The notes beneath the pieces were generated by a model. It did no database searches and had not been told where the DNA came from. It was given only the letters and a program-made list of their open reading frames with translations. Below are positions 27,434 to 35,440 of a stretch of DNA of 64,000 bases, piece by piece (position 1 is the stretch's first letter; each line of letters begins with the position of its first letter). A program made the position numbers and the translations under genes. Source of the DNA: Candidatus Amulumruptor caecigallinarius (lineage in GTDB: Bacteria; Bacteroidota; Bacteroidia; Bacteroidales; Muribaculaceae); assembly GCA_023665575.1 (NCBI GenBank), contig JAMPDQ010000002.1, positions 1 through 64,000 on the forward strand, in the 5' to 3' direction.

Positions 27434-27593
27434 TTGTCTAAACAAATCTACAAAAATTAAATTGGAGCTTGGTTTCTTTCTTTTATCAACCTTTGCGGAC
27501 ATTTTTGGTCGCTTTTACCCCTCGAATCGGCACCAATTATCAGGCTGCTGCCTGCTTGAGTGACAAAATCGCCTCAAAAATATCTCGCAAATG
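27434..27593 (+). repeat. Repeat type 2, long copy
   Basis: Begins with TTGTCTAAACAAATCTAC and ends with TGACAAAATCGCCTCAAAAA and TCTCGCAAATG, both shared with 8531-8590. The middle (about 27455-27550) has no counterpart in the window and no ORF. It fills the gap between murI and the TPR gene. Confidence 0.6.
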
Positions 27594-27619
27594 CTAAGGC
27601 TCCATAAAATCATAAAGCC

Positions 27620-27886
27620 ATGACTAACGAATTTAAAGAAAGTATAAAGACACTTGACACTGAAAATGCAATCAATGCATTGACAGAATATCTTAAATCA
27701 CATCCGGAAGATGACGAGGCACTCACACTTCGCGGAATCAAATATTTCGGGTCGGGCAAACGAAGCCTTGCCATCAAAGACTATCTTGGGGCCATACGCC
27801 TCAATCCGCAGAGCATGGCGGTGGAGGCACTGAAATCGGCCAATGAAATACTCGATTATCGCAACACCGACCTGATAAATCCGTAA
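27620..27886 (+). CDS. Small tetratricopeptide-repeat protein
   Basis: 88 aa, no signal peptide. Two helical hairpins fit the TPR pattern (AINALTEYLKSHPEDDEALTLRG and GSGKRSLAIKDYLGAIRLNP). Such a short TPR protein would act by protein-protein contact; partner unknown. It follows murI after 188 nt filled with repeat sequence and converges on a minus-strand gene with 29 nt between. Confidence 0.8.
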   Translation: MTNEFKESIKTLDTENAINALTEYLKSHPEDDEALTLRGIKYFGSGKRSLAIKDYLGAIRLNPQSMAVEALKSANEILDYRNTDLINP

Positions 27887-27915
27887 AAGCAAGTGTTTGG
27901 ATTTTCCTTATATCA

Positions 27916-28260
27916 TCAATGATAGCCATAGCGCATATAAATGCTTTCGGGGATATTACGCTTCGGAGTGACGCAGGCGTCCGGCTTCGCAGCAGAGGCC
28001 TCAGGACGATATGCGGATGAATAAAGCATCAGAGGGGTCTCTTTGCTCCAGCCGCGCGTCACATTTCGCACATACAGGCGAGTAAGCCCGCGGAAGGCGC
28101 GTGTGCGAATTCTAACCTCCCCCAGCAACTCTGTATAGCTGCTGACACGTGCAGTTTCAAACTCTGCAATAGTGTCCCAATTGCAAGTGAGTCTTACAAA
28201 AATACGGTCACCGAATTTTATATTTCGGTTGTCAAAACAATTTGAGTTGGCACTAATCAT
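27916..28260 (-). CDS. Small conserved-looking protein of unknown function
   Basis: 114 aa, no signal peptide or membrane segment. I do not recognise the family with certainty. Codon choice is like the neighbours', and the segments NIKFGDRIFVRL, LGEVRIRTRAFRGLTRLYVRN and WSKETPLMLY look like a folded beta-rich domain. The tail ends PESIYMRYGYH. The ATG is only 5 bp from the left end of repeat element A (28266-28593), so the element separates it from any upstream promoter. It could also be a decayed gene. Confidence 0.55.
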   Translation of the reverse strand: MISANSNCFDNRNIKFGDRIFVRLTCNWDTIAEFETARVSSYTELLGEVRIRTRAFRGLTRLYVRNVTRGWSKETPLMLYSSAYRPEASAAKPDACVTPKRNIPESIYMRYGYH

Positions 28261-28265
28261 AATAA

Positions 28266-28593
28266 GAGTCTGTTTTATAAAAAAATAGCATTAAGGGCGT
28301 ATGCATGAGTCGGGTTTGTCACCGCAGATTCAGGAGCATAGCGGGCTATGTGACTGGTTCAAAGAGTCAGCATGAGAGGCCAACAGCGATTTAAATATAA
28401 AATACACATATGATTTATTGTTAATTTATTTAATACTTATGCCCATATCAATAAAAAATACTTTAGTCCGGCTTCCTTTTGACTGATTTATCCAATCCGG
28501 CAGGTCAGAATCGAGAGGTTGCTCCCTCTGAGATTGAATAAATTATCTCATAAATAAGCCGCCCCTAATTTTGATTTTTTATGAAACAGACTC
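28266..28593. mobile_element. MITE-like element A with terminal inverted repeats
   Basis: Bounded by GAGTCTGTTTTATAAAAAA on the left and, inverted, GAGTCTGTTTCATAAAAAA on the right; similarity continues inward to (A)GGGGCG for about 34 bp. Length 328 bp, no ORF of note and no transposase. The left 95 bp match 61518-61614 (reverse) and 10229-10324; 28457-28535 match 10336-10412. I could not identify a clear target-site duplication. Nothing else is seen between 28594 and the tRNA promoter at 28707. Confidence 0.75.
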
Positions 28594-28706
28594 AAAATCC
28601 TCCAGTGATGTAATCTCCCTCACGCTGCAAAGAAAGCGCGAATGGATGCGGAGTTTTGGCAGTGAAGTGTTAAAATAAACAAATAAGCGTGAAATTTTGG
28701 TGAAGA

Positions 28707-28739
28707 TTTGAGGATATTGGGGGAATATGATTAATTTTG
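28707..28739 (+). promoter_or_regulatory. Promoter of tRNA-Leu(UAA) (TTTG-N21-TAATTTTG)
   Basis: TTTG (28707-28710) and TAATTTTG (28732-28739), 21 nt apart, ending 19 nt before the mature tRNA. Confidence 0.75.
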
Positions 28740-28758
28740 TGGCGCTATCGCACAGGAT

Positions 28759-28842
28759 GCAGAAATGGTGGAATGGTAGACACGAGGGACTTAAAATCCC
28801 TTGGCCGTTGAGGCTGTGTGGGTTCGAGTCCCACTTTCTGTA
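28759..28842 (+). tRNA. tRNA-Leu (UAA anticodon)
   Basis: Class II cloverleaf of 84 nt. The acceptor stem GCAGAAA pairs with TTTCTGT (a final G-U pair); discriminator A. The anticodon loop CTTAAAA puts TAA at 28792-28794. A long variable arm and the T arm GGGTTCGAGTCCC follow. CCA is not encoded. It reads UUA and UUG. Confidence 0.95.
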
Positions 28843-28851
28843 CAAAGACAA

Positions 28852-28886
28852 GCCGGCAATCCTGAGAGATTGCCGGCATAATTTTT
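28852..28886 (+). terminator. Terminator after tRNA-Leu(UAA)
   Basis: GCCGGCAATC / GATTGCCGGC, a perfect 10-bp stem with a 6-nt loop and ATAATTTTT tail. Confidence 0.92.
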
Positions 28887-28898
28887 AGAGTCTGTTAC
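28887..28898 (+). repeat. Short GAGTCTG repeat remnant before rpoN
   Basis: AGAGTCTGTTAC directly abuts the terminator tail and lies 14 nt before the rpoN ATG. Confidence 0.45.
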
Positions 28899-28912
28899 AG
28901 ATTGCTCGGCGC

Positions 28913-30280
28913 ATGTCATCACAAAATCTTGAACTCACACAGAAAACAGCCATAAGGATGTCGCAGCAGCAGCTTCGCTTTGTGAGGATGCTGGAGCAGA
29001 ATGCACAAGAACTCGATGAGACCGTGGAGCGGGAGCTTGATGATAATCCGGCGCTCGGAGTAGTAGAAGAAACAACGGAAGAGGATACGCGCAGATATCC
29101 GCTGTATGCTGCCGGCAACAATCAGCGTGATGATTACACCTTCACACCGGTTGATGATACCGAGAGTCTTTATGACCATCTCACCGCGCAGCTTTCCGAG
29201 CAAAAGCTGAGTGTGAATGAAGAGATAATGGCGCGACAGATAATCGGTAGCCTCGACACCAACGGCTATCTGACACGCAAATTGCTGAATATAGCAGACG
29301 ACCTTGCATTCGGGCAGGGAATTGAAATTTCCGGTGCGGAAGCGGAGGCTGCACTCAAGGCAGTGCAACATCTTGATCCGGCCGGGATAGCGGCCACAGG
29401 GCTGAAAGAGTGTCTTGAATTGCAATTGATACGCATGCCTCAGAGTGTGGAGCGCGACAATGCGCTGCGGATAATCCGCGAAGCCTATGAGGCCTTCACC
29501 AAGAAACACAAGCACCGCATAAGGCAGCAGCTGGGCATGGATGAAGCACAGACAGACGCTGCGCTTGAGCTGATACTAAGCCTCAACCCCAAGCCGGGGG
29601 CATCTTTCGATTCAGACAGGGCGGCAAGCATGAACACCATTGTGCCCGACTTTGTGATAAACGTTGATGGCGGAGAGATTTCAATTACGCTCAACAACAG
29701 CATTCCGGAGCTTCGGATTGAACAGACATTCGAGCAGGCCATGAAAACCTTGGAGCGCACATCGAAAGGGCGGCCGAAAAAGGGATCGGAATATATAGTG
29801 ACAAGATATAATGAAGCGCGCGATTTCATAAAGATACTCACACATCGTCAGGAAACAATGATGCGGGTGATGTCGGCAATAGTCAAGATTCAGAAAGAGT
29901 ATTTTCTGACAGAAGATGTATACACGCTCAAACCGATGATGATCAAGAACATTTCCGATGTCACAGGACTTGACATATCCACCATATCACGTGTGACGTC
30001 AAATAAATATGTGTCGCTTCCCTGGGGCATACTCCCCTTGCGCTTTTTCTTTAGTGATTCCATTGGCACAGACACCGATGAATCGGAAGCAGTGACCAAC
30101 CGCAAGCTGGAAGCCGGAATAAAGGGTCTTATCGAGAAAGAAGACAAAGGGCATCCTCTGAGCGACCGGGAAATTACCGACATTCTCAACGCCCGGGGCT
30201 ACAATCTGTCGAGGCGGACTGTGGCAAAATATCGCGACAGGCAAGGAATACCGGTGGCGCGACTCAGAAAAAGTATGTGA
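28913..30280 (+). CDS. rpoN: RNA polymerase sigma-54 factor
   Basis: Alternative sigma factor needing AAA+ activators. 455 aa. Region I: LELTQKTAIRMSQQQLRFVRMLEQ (Gln-rich); an acidic stretch follows near 53-85; core-binding domain about 95-290; HTH and the RpoN box SRRTVAKYRDRQGIPVARLR near the C-terminus, all at expected places. The ATG at 28913 lies just after the tRNA terminator, with no TAnnTTTG box of its own, so transcription may rely on read-through. No sigma-54 activator is in the window. Confidence 0.96.
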   Translation: MSSQNLELTQKTAIRMSQQQLRFVRMLEQNAQELDETVERELDDNPALGVVEETTEEDTRRYPLYAAGNNQRDDYTFTPVDDTESLYDHLTAQLSEQKLSVNEEIMARQIIGSLDTNGYLTRKLLNIADDLAFGQGIEISGAEAEAALKAVQHLDPAGIAATGLKECLELQLIRMPQSVERDNALRIIREAYEAFTKKHKHRIRQQLGMDEAQTDAALELILSLNPKPGASFDSDRAASMNTIVPDFVINVDGGEISITLNNSIPELRIEQTFEQAMKTLERTSKGRPKKGSEYIVTRYNEARDFIKILTHRQETMMRVMSAIVKIQKEYFLTEDVYTLKPMMIKNISDVTGLDISTISRVTSNKYVSLPWGILPLRFFFSDSIGTDTDESEAVTNRKLEAGIKGLIEKEDKGHPLSDREITDILNARGYNLSRRTVAKYRDRQGIPVARLRKSM

Positions 30281-30290
30281 ATCAAGATAT

Positions 30291-30308
30291 GAGTTTCATA
30301 AAAAATTT
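30291..30308 (+). repeat. Truncated GAGTCTG repeat overlapping a promoter
   Basis: GAGTTTCATAAAAAATTT, lacking CTG; the -7 box TAAATTTG starts 3 nt later. Confidence 0.45.
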
Positions 30309-30310
30309 CT

Positions 30311-30318
30311 TAAATTTG
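30311..30318 (+). promoter_or_regulatory. -7 box for the membrane coiled-coil gene (TAAATTTG)
   Basis: TAAATTTG 84 nt before the chosen ATG at 30402; no properly spaced TTTG is visible. Confidence 0.45.
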
Positions 30319-30401
30319 CCAGTTACAAACAAGCTTATAAAGCGATCCAAACTTTGCTCGAAACAGGAGAAGTTTGGATTTCTTCAAAAAACACAATAAA
30401 T

Positions 30402-31766
30402 ATGAATCTATTAAGAGCCCGTTTCATAAGCAGGATTTTTGTTGCGCTGGCCGCAATAACAGTTGCCGTATCGGCAAATGCCGTGACAGACAAAGAGATG
30501 GAGGAGGCTAAAGCCATAACTGCCAAAGCCTATCTGCGCTATGTCAACGATGGCTCAGGCTATCTTGACGATGTGAGTGCGAAAAGCATGTCGGAACTGA
30601 CAGGTAAGCTCAAAGCAAAAGAGAAGGAAAATCTGAAGGCGTTCAACCGCGTGAAAATCCCCTCCGACTATAAGAGTTGGGACAAGGAAAAACTTGTGGA
30701 GTTCTGGGCGGTTACATTCTTCACATCATCCGATCTGGAAGCAAAAGGGAAAGCTGCCAAAACAAGAGTGCGCAAGCAGATAAATGCGATGCACATAAGC
30801 GCCCCTGCAGCTGAAGAAAAGGCATCGGCAACACCCGAGCCGGCAACAGATGTGGAGACTCCGGCACAAGGAAAATCCGGGGAAGAGGCGGTGGCAGAGC
30901 CAGCACCGACAGCCGAGGAGGCAATAATGACACAGGAGGACATTCTTCAAGACCAGCAGGAAATTGCAAAAGATGCTACCGAGGCAGCAGCCCCGGCATC
31001 CGGCAGGGAGCAGAGCCACACCTGGGTATATGTGCTCGTGCTTGCCATATTGGTGGGTGTTGTTGTATGGCTGGTGGTTTATGCCGCCGGGCTGATGAAG
31101 AAGCAGAATGGCGGAGATTTCACAAATGATGAGGGAGAGGAATCAGAGGCCGACAGCATCAGAGAGAAGGCGCAACAGGCCATACAGAATAAAGACAAAG
31201 AGATTCAACGGATCAAGGAAAGGCTTCATTCCGAAGAGGAGAGAGCGGCAGCATTTTGCAAAGAGCTGGAGCTTCTGAAACTTGAGCGAAACAGGCTTTC
31301 CTCGCAGCTGGAAAAATTGCGCGAAGAGAACATGAGGATGACGCAAGGGGGGAAAGTCACATCCGGAGGGATTAATCGCAGCGAGCTTCGACAGCCCCGC
31401 AAAGAGGCCGCGCATACAGAAAAAGATGACACACAAAAGACACCGGTTCTCAAAGTGATATATCTGGGAAGAGCCAATCGCCACGGCATATTTGTGCGTG
31501 CCGACCGCCGCATCAGCCCGGGCAACACAGTATACAGGCTTGACACGAACGATGGATTTGTAGGCACATTCCATGTTGTGGATGAGCCGGAGGTTATAGA
31601 CACAGTCTTGTCAAATCCGAGTGAATATCTTGCCACCGGATGCATCGGAGAGAACATTGAAGACACGGATGGAGTGGCAAGCATCGTGACAGAAAGTGCG
31701 GGGACAGCTATATTTGAAGATGGCTGCTGGAAAGTGCTCCGCAAATCGCGCATACGCTATGAATAA
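30402..31766 (+). CDS. Membrane-anchored coiled-coil protein of unknown function
   Basis: 454 aa, not recognised as a named family. I start it at the ATG 30402, giving a signal peptide MNLLRARFISRIFVALAAIT (cleavage near SANA); the ORF extends 16 codons upstream without benefit. After a helical domain of about 100 residues comes an Ala/Pro/Glu-rich linker (about 112-180), a membrane helix (about 201-224, VYVLVLAILVGVVVWLVVYA), a strongly charged coiled coil (about 240-310) and a compact C-terminal domain (LKVIYLGRANRHGIFVRADR to the end). The C-terminal domain probably sits in the cytoplasm. The signal-peptide region resembles the GAGTCTG repeat (30411-30431). Confidence 0.7.
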   Translation: MNLLRARFISRIFVALAAITVAVSANAVTDKEMEEAKAITAKAYLRYVNDGSGYLDDVSAKSMSELTGKLKAKEKENLKAFNRVKIPSDYKSWDKEKLVEFWAVTFFTSSDLEAKGKAAKTRVRKQINAMHISAPAAEEKASATPEPATDVETPAQGKSGEEAVAEPAPTAEEAIMTQEDILQDQQEIAKDATEAAAPASGREQSHTWVYVLVLAILVGVVVWLVVYAAGLMKKQNGGDFTNDEGEESEADSIREKAQQAIQNKDKEIQRIKERLHSEEERAAAFCKELELLKLERNRLSSQLEKLREENMRMTQGGKVTSGGINRSELRQPRKEAAHTEKDDTQKTPVLKVIYLGRANRHGIFVRADRRISPGNTVYRLDTNDGFVGTFHVVDEPEVIDTVLSNPSEYLATGCIGENIEDTDGVASIVTESAGTAIFEDGCWKVLRKSRIRYE

Positions 31767-31774
31767 TAAAAAAA

Positions 31775-31806
31775 TTTGGAATATACGTGAAAACTTATTA
31801 AATTTG
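31775..31806 (+). promoter_or_regulatory. Promoter of tRNA-Leu(CAA) (TTTG-N20-TAAATTTG)
   Basis: TTTG (31775-31778) and TAAATTTG (31799-31806), 20 nt apart; the mature tRNA begins 12 nt later. Confidence 0.8.
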
Positions 31807-31817
31807 CGCATGCAAAG

Positions 31818-31899
31818 GCCCGGATGGCGGAATCGGTAGACGCGCTGGTCTCAAACACCAGTGGAGCAATCCGTGCCGGTTCGACCCCGGCTCCGGGTA
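31818..31899 (+). tRNA. tRNA-Leu (CAA anticodon)
   Basis: Class II cloverleaf of 82 nt. The acceptor GCCCGGA pairs with TCCGGGT; discriminator A. The anticodon loop CTCAAAC places CAA at 31852-31854, reading UUG. A T arm GGTTCGACCCC and a long variable arm are present. CCA is not encoded. A terminator hairpin follows at once. Confidence 0.95.
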
Positions 31900-31906
31900 C
31901 GTAATT

Positions 31907-31937
31907 GGAGAGTCTTCATCGGAGACTCTCCATTTTT
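31907..31937 (+). terminator. Terminator after tRNA-Leu(CAA)
   Basis: GGAGAGTCT / AGACTCTCC, a perfect 9-bp stem with a 7-nt loop, followed by ATTTTTG. Confidence 0.9.
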
Positions 31938-32071
31938 GCATTACACAACATGAGAGCCTTGTTTCTTCACAACGCAACATGAGAGCATCGGATTTGTTAT
32001 TACAATGACACGCATGTGAAAGAATGTTGCAGAAAACGATATTTTTGGCAAACCAAGGGGAATAAGGATAT

Positions 32072-33484
32072 ATGGCAAAAGAAAACAGAGATTCCACTTT
32101 ACGTCTTAAAGAATTGGGAGAGGCTCCCATTGGTAGGCTTCTGTTCAAATATAGTCTTCCGGCTATCATCGGCACAGTGATTAGTGCCGTATATAATATC
32201 ATAGACTCTATAGTGATAGGTCATGCAATTGACGACCCCAATGTGGTGAGCGGAATAGCGATAACGTTTCCCGTGATGAACATTGTGACGGCATTGGGCA
32301 TGCTTGTGGGAGCCGGAGCGGCCACAAGGGTGTCGATTGTGATGGGACAGAACGACAACCGGGTCGCCGCAATAATTCTGGGCAACTGTGTGCAACTCAC
32401 CGTGATATTCGGATTGCTCTATGCCAGCGCATTTGCCATATTTCTTGATCCGATATTAGTAATGTTCGGGGCATCTGCCAACTCACTCCCCTATGCCAGC
32501 GAATTCATGCACTGGGTGCTTCCGGGCTGCGTGCTGATGAATCTCACATTCAGCTTCAACAATGTGATGCGCGCATCGGGATATCCCGCCAAAGCGATGT
32601 ATACCAACATAATCGGCGCAGTGATTAATGCCATTCTCGCACCGCTTTTTCTATTTGGCTTTCATTGGGGCATCCGCGGTGCAGCGATAGCCACCGACAT
32701 ATCGATGACCATCACCGCCATATGGGTGATGAGTCATTTCTTCAACAAGAAAAACACCTTGCATTTTGAGCGCGGCACATTCAAATTCAATTGGCCGATT
32801 ATAAAGGGAGTGCTTTATATCGGCATGGCGCCATTTCTAATCAATGTTGCCGGCTCGGCAGTGAATGCTGTGATCAACAATACGCTTGTGCATTATGGTG
32901 GCGACAATGCCGTAGCGGCAGTGGTGGTGTTCAACAGGTTTGTCACAATATTTGTATTTGTGATTATCGGTCTGTGCCAGGGCATGCAGCCCATTGTTGG
33001 CTACAACTACGGATCGGGACGCTACAAGCGGCTCTTCAAGACATTCTGGCTGACGGTGGCTGTGGCAGTGTGCGTGTCATCGATGGGGAGCATCACCGGG
33101 GGATTCTTTCCCGAAACGATTGCCTCGATGTTCATGCAGGATGAGAATCAGATAATGAGTGCGGTGGAATGTCTGCACATCACAGTGCTGACATTCTGGA
33201 TGGTAGGATTTCAGATTGTGACCACCAACTTCTTTCAGTCACTGGGAATGGCCGGGAAATCCGTGTTTCTGTCACTTACCCGCCAGGTGATTTTCATGAT
33301 TCCGTTGCTCTTCATACTTCCGCCCATTATGGGTCTTGACGGAGTGTGGAGCGCATTCCCCATCAGCGATTTTGTTGCCACTGTGGTGGCCGGGTTGCTG
33401 CTGATAACACAGATGAAAGCTATAAAAAAGAAAGCGACACTCCACCCATGCGAAACGGAGCGCCAAATAGAGCATGAGATTTAA
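32072..33484 (+). CDS. MATE-family multidrug/organic-cation exporter
   Basis: Inner-membrane Na+- or H+-coupled antiporter, 470 aa with about 12 hydrophobic helices in two pseudo-symmetric halves. MATE patterns: the N-terminal PIGRLLFKYSLPAIIGTVIS, AITFPVMNIVTALGMLVGAGAATRVS, and the second-half GLCQGMQPIVGYNYGSGRY. Substrate unknown. The leader (31938-32071) contains a short direct repeat, AACATGAGAGC, twice but no clear promoter. A bidirectional terminator follows. Confidence 0.93.
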   Translation: MAKENRDSTLRLKELGEAPIGRLLFKYSLPAIIGTVISAVYNIIDSIVIGHAIDDPNVVSGIAITFPVMNIVTALGMLVGAGAATRVSIVMGQNDNRVAAIILGNCVQLTVIFGLLYASAFAIFLDPILVMFGASANSLPYASEFMHWVLPGCVLMNLTFSFNNVMRASGYPAKAMYTNIIGAVINAILAPLFLFGFHWGIRGAAIATDISMTITAIWVMSHFFNKKNTLHFERGTFKFNWPIIKGVLYIGMAPFLINVAGSAVNAVINNTLVHYGGDNAVAAVVVFNRFVTIFVFVIIGLCQGMQPIVGYNYGSGRYKRLFKTFWLTVAVAVCVSSMGSITGGFFPETIASMFMQDENQIMSAVECLHITVLTFWMVGFQIVTTNFFQSLGMAGKSVFLSLTRQVIFMIPLLFILPPIMGLDGVWSAFPISDFVATVVAGLLLITQMKAIKKKATLHPCETERQIEHEI

Positions 33485-33511
33485 AAAAACCGGGGTCACC
33501 CCCGGTTTTTT
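33484..33511. terminator. Bidirectional terminator
   Basis: AAAAAACCGGGG / CCCCGGTTTTTT, a perfect 12-bp stem with a 4-nt loop, between the MATE gene (plus) and mrp (minus). Confidence 0.93.
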
Positions 33512-33522
33512 CTTCCAGGCCG

Positions 33523-34650
33523 CTATTTTTTAGTCACATCGACAATTTTTGTAGGCGCTACATTCTTATTTCTGATATCCACTACCTTTATCACATTTTC
33601 AGCCAGCGAGGCAAATGCCTCGGCTTCCGGATTAATTTGATCCGGATTCCGTTGCAACATTGCAGCCACGGGCTCGCCGGAGTCGGCATGTTCACGAATA
33701 TCCATCACAAGAGGTATGCGGGCAAGGAGCTTCACTCCCTCTTTTTCCGCAAGCCGAGCCGCGCCATCCTTGCCAAAGATATAATATTTCTCGTCGGGGT
33801 GAGCAGCCGGAGTGAACCATGCCATGTTTTCTACGAGTCCGAGCACCGGCACCCCCACCTTTGAATCTGTAAACATTGCAAGCCCCTTGCGCGCATCAGC
33901 GAGAGCCACCTCCTGCGGTGTGCTCACCACAATCACACCCGTGATGGGAAGTGTCTGCACCAGGGTAAGGTGGATGTCGCTGGTGCCCGGGGGCATGTCG
34001 ATAAGGAAATAGTCGAGGTCGCCCCACCAGGCATCTCCTATAAGCTGCTTCAACGCATTGCTTGCCATCCCTCCACGCCAAAGCACAGGTTTTTCCTTAT
34101 CTACGAGAAACCCGATTGAGAGCATCTTCACGCCAAATTTTTCGCAAGGCTCAATCCAGTCACGGTTATCCTTATTAACCATATATATTGGCTCATCTTC
34201 CACTCCGAACATTTTGGGCATTGAGGGGCCAAAGATATCCGCATCGAGAAGGCCCACCTTATATCCGCGAGCTGCAAGAGCCACTGCCAGATTTGCCGCA
34301 ACAGTCGACTTTCCGACCCCCCCCTTGCCGCTGCTCACTCCAATGATGTTTTTCACACCGGGAAGCAGATCCGGCTTTTTCGGCGGCTCCGGATTGCGAT
34401 ATTTCACAGCTATGTTGCCCTCCACCTTCACATTAGGAGAAACATATGTTTTCAGAGCCGTTTCTGCCGCTCTCACCACGGAGCGTATGAAAGGGTCAGT
34501 GGGGCGTTCAAATATTAAGGAAAACGACACTTCATTTCCGTTGATGCGGATGTCGTCTTCCACCATTTCGTTTTCAACGAGATTTTTACCATTACCGGGA
34601 TAACGCACGTTACGCAGTGCGTCAATAATCAAATTCGGATACAACACCAT
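33523..34650 (-). CDS. Mrp/NBP35-family P-loop ATPase (Fe-S cluster carrier type)
   Basis: Cytosolic ATPase thought to load iron-sulphur clusters. 375 aa: an N-terminal MIP18/DUF59-like domain (about 1-85), then the deviant Walker A GKGGVGKST (108-116), the switch LLDADIFGPSMP and the Walker B-like LIDMPPGTSD. The CxxC pair of many Mrp proteins is absent; the equivalent segment reads ENMAWFTPAAHPDEKYYIFG, as I recall for other Bacteroidetes members. It is the last gene of the operon with the glycosyltransferase and trmB, 31 nt after trmB, with a three-unit heptad repeat in the gap. Confidence 0.93.
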   Translation of the reverse strand: MVLYPNLIIDALRNVRYPGNGKNLVENEMVEDDIRINGNEVSFSLIFERPTDPFIRSVVRAAETALKTYVSPNVKVEGNIAVKYRNPEPPKKPDLLPGVKNIIGVSSGKGGVGKSTVAANLAVALAARGYKVGLLDADIFGPSMPKMFGVEDEPIYMVNKDNRDWIEPCEKFGVKMLSIGFLVDKEKPVLWRGGMASNALKQLIGDAWWGDLDYFLIDMPPGTSDIHLTLVQTLPITGVIVVSTPQEVALADARKGLAMFTDSKVGVPVLGLVENMAWFTPAAHPDEKYYIFGKDGAARLAEKEGVKLLARIPLVMDIREHADSGEPVAAMLQRNPDQINPEAEAFASLAENVIKVVDIRNKNVAPTKIVDVTKK

Positions 34651-34658
34651 GTTTATCA

Positions 34659-34679
34659 GGAATTAGGGATTAGGAATGA
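34659..34679. repeat. Three-unit heptad repeat before mrp
   Basis: GGAATTA GGGATTA GGAATGA, the same 7-nt period and consensus as the array at 25768-25823. Confidence 0.75.
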
Positions 34680-34681
34680 GA

Positions 34682-35440
34682 TTATGAATCTTTCAGTTCG
34701 CCTATGTTCGGGCGAGGAATGGCTCTATAGTCATCGCGTTCGATGTCGTCTGACTCCGGTTCCGCCAAATCGCCACCGGAAGGCAGCCGGAACGAAATCA
34801 ACTTAATCTTTTTGCCTCGCGAGAGCCATTGTTGCTCATAATAAGTTTTGATTGATGAGACTTCATCAGCGAGTCCGCTTCCATACAAATCGTCAGTTTC
34901 GGCCAACACTTCAAAGCCATTGAGCCTTACCAAACGACGTGTATACTCATATAAGAACGGAGAATCAGTCTTAAGGTTCACAACACCGTTGTCGCGAAGA
35001 ATTTTACGATACAGGCTAAGGAAGCGTGTAGATGTGAGACGTTTCCTTGTCTTTTGCATTTGTGGGTCGGGAAACGTGACCCAAAGTTCATCCACCTCAC
35101 CGGGGAGAAAGAAATTGTCGATATTTTCAATCTCACAACGAAGGAAACGTGCATTGGGAATATTGTTTTTTTCCACGGCAGAGGCACCGGTCCACATGCG
35201 TGCGCCTTTGATATCAACTCCTACAAACAATCTGTCGGGGAGAGATTGCGCCAATGCGACGGTGTATTCTCCACGCCCGCAACCAAGCTCAAGCGTAATC
35301 GGGCCGTCGCTGTGGAACACATCTGATTTCCATTTTCCTCTGAAAGGAAACCCGCCTGCAAGCAGCGCTTCCCTCGGATATTGCAGAACACAGGAGAAAG
35401 ACTCCATATCCGCGAATTTTTTTAATTTATTTTTTGACAT
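34682..35440 (-). CDS. trmB: tRNA (guanine-N7-)-methyltransferase
   Basis: Methylates G46 of tRNA with SAM. 252 aa. SAM site ITLELGCGRGEYTVALA, then VGVDIKGARMW, the catalytic VDELWVTFPDPQMQKTRKRL (PDPQ replaces the usual PDPW) and the C-terminal SSIKTYYEQQWLSRGKKI. The stop of the upstream glycosyltransferase directly abuts its ATG (35441/35440), so translation may be coupled. The tail after about 220 is acidic and variable. Confidence 0.94.
   Translation of the reverse strand: MSKNKLKKFADMESFSCVLQYPREALLAGGFPFRGKWKSDVFHSDGPITLELGCGRGEYTVALAQSLPDRLFVGVDIKGARMWTGASAVEKNNIPNARFLRCEIENIDNFFLPGEVDELWVTFPDPQMQKTRKRLTSTRFLSLYRKILRDNGVVNLKTDSPFLYEYTRRLVRLNGFEVLAETDDLYGSGLADEVSSIKTYYEQQWLSRGKKIKLISFRLPSGGDLAEPESDDIERDDYRAIPRPNIGELKDS

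Noticed and set aside
31946..31986. CRISPR-like direct repeat (AACATGAGAGC twice)
   Set aside because: Only two short copies 29 nt apart, no further units and no cas genes; no CRISPR array is present anywhere in the window.
33847..33906. Inactive Mrp because the CxxC pair is absent
   Set aside because: The Walker motifs are intact, and the same cysteine-free segment is, as far as I recall, normal for Bacteroidetes members.
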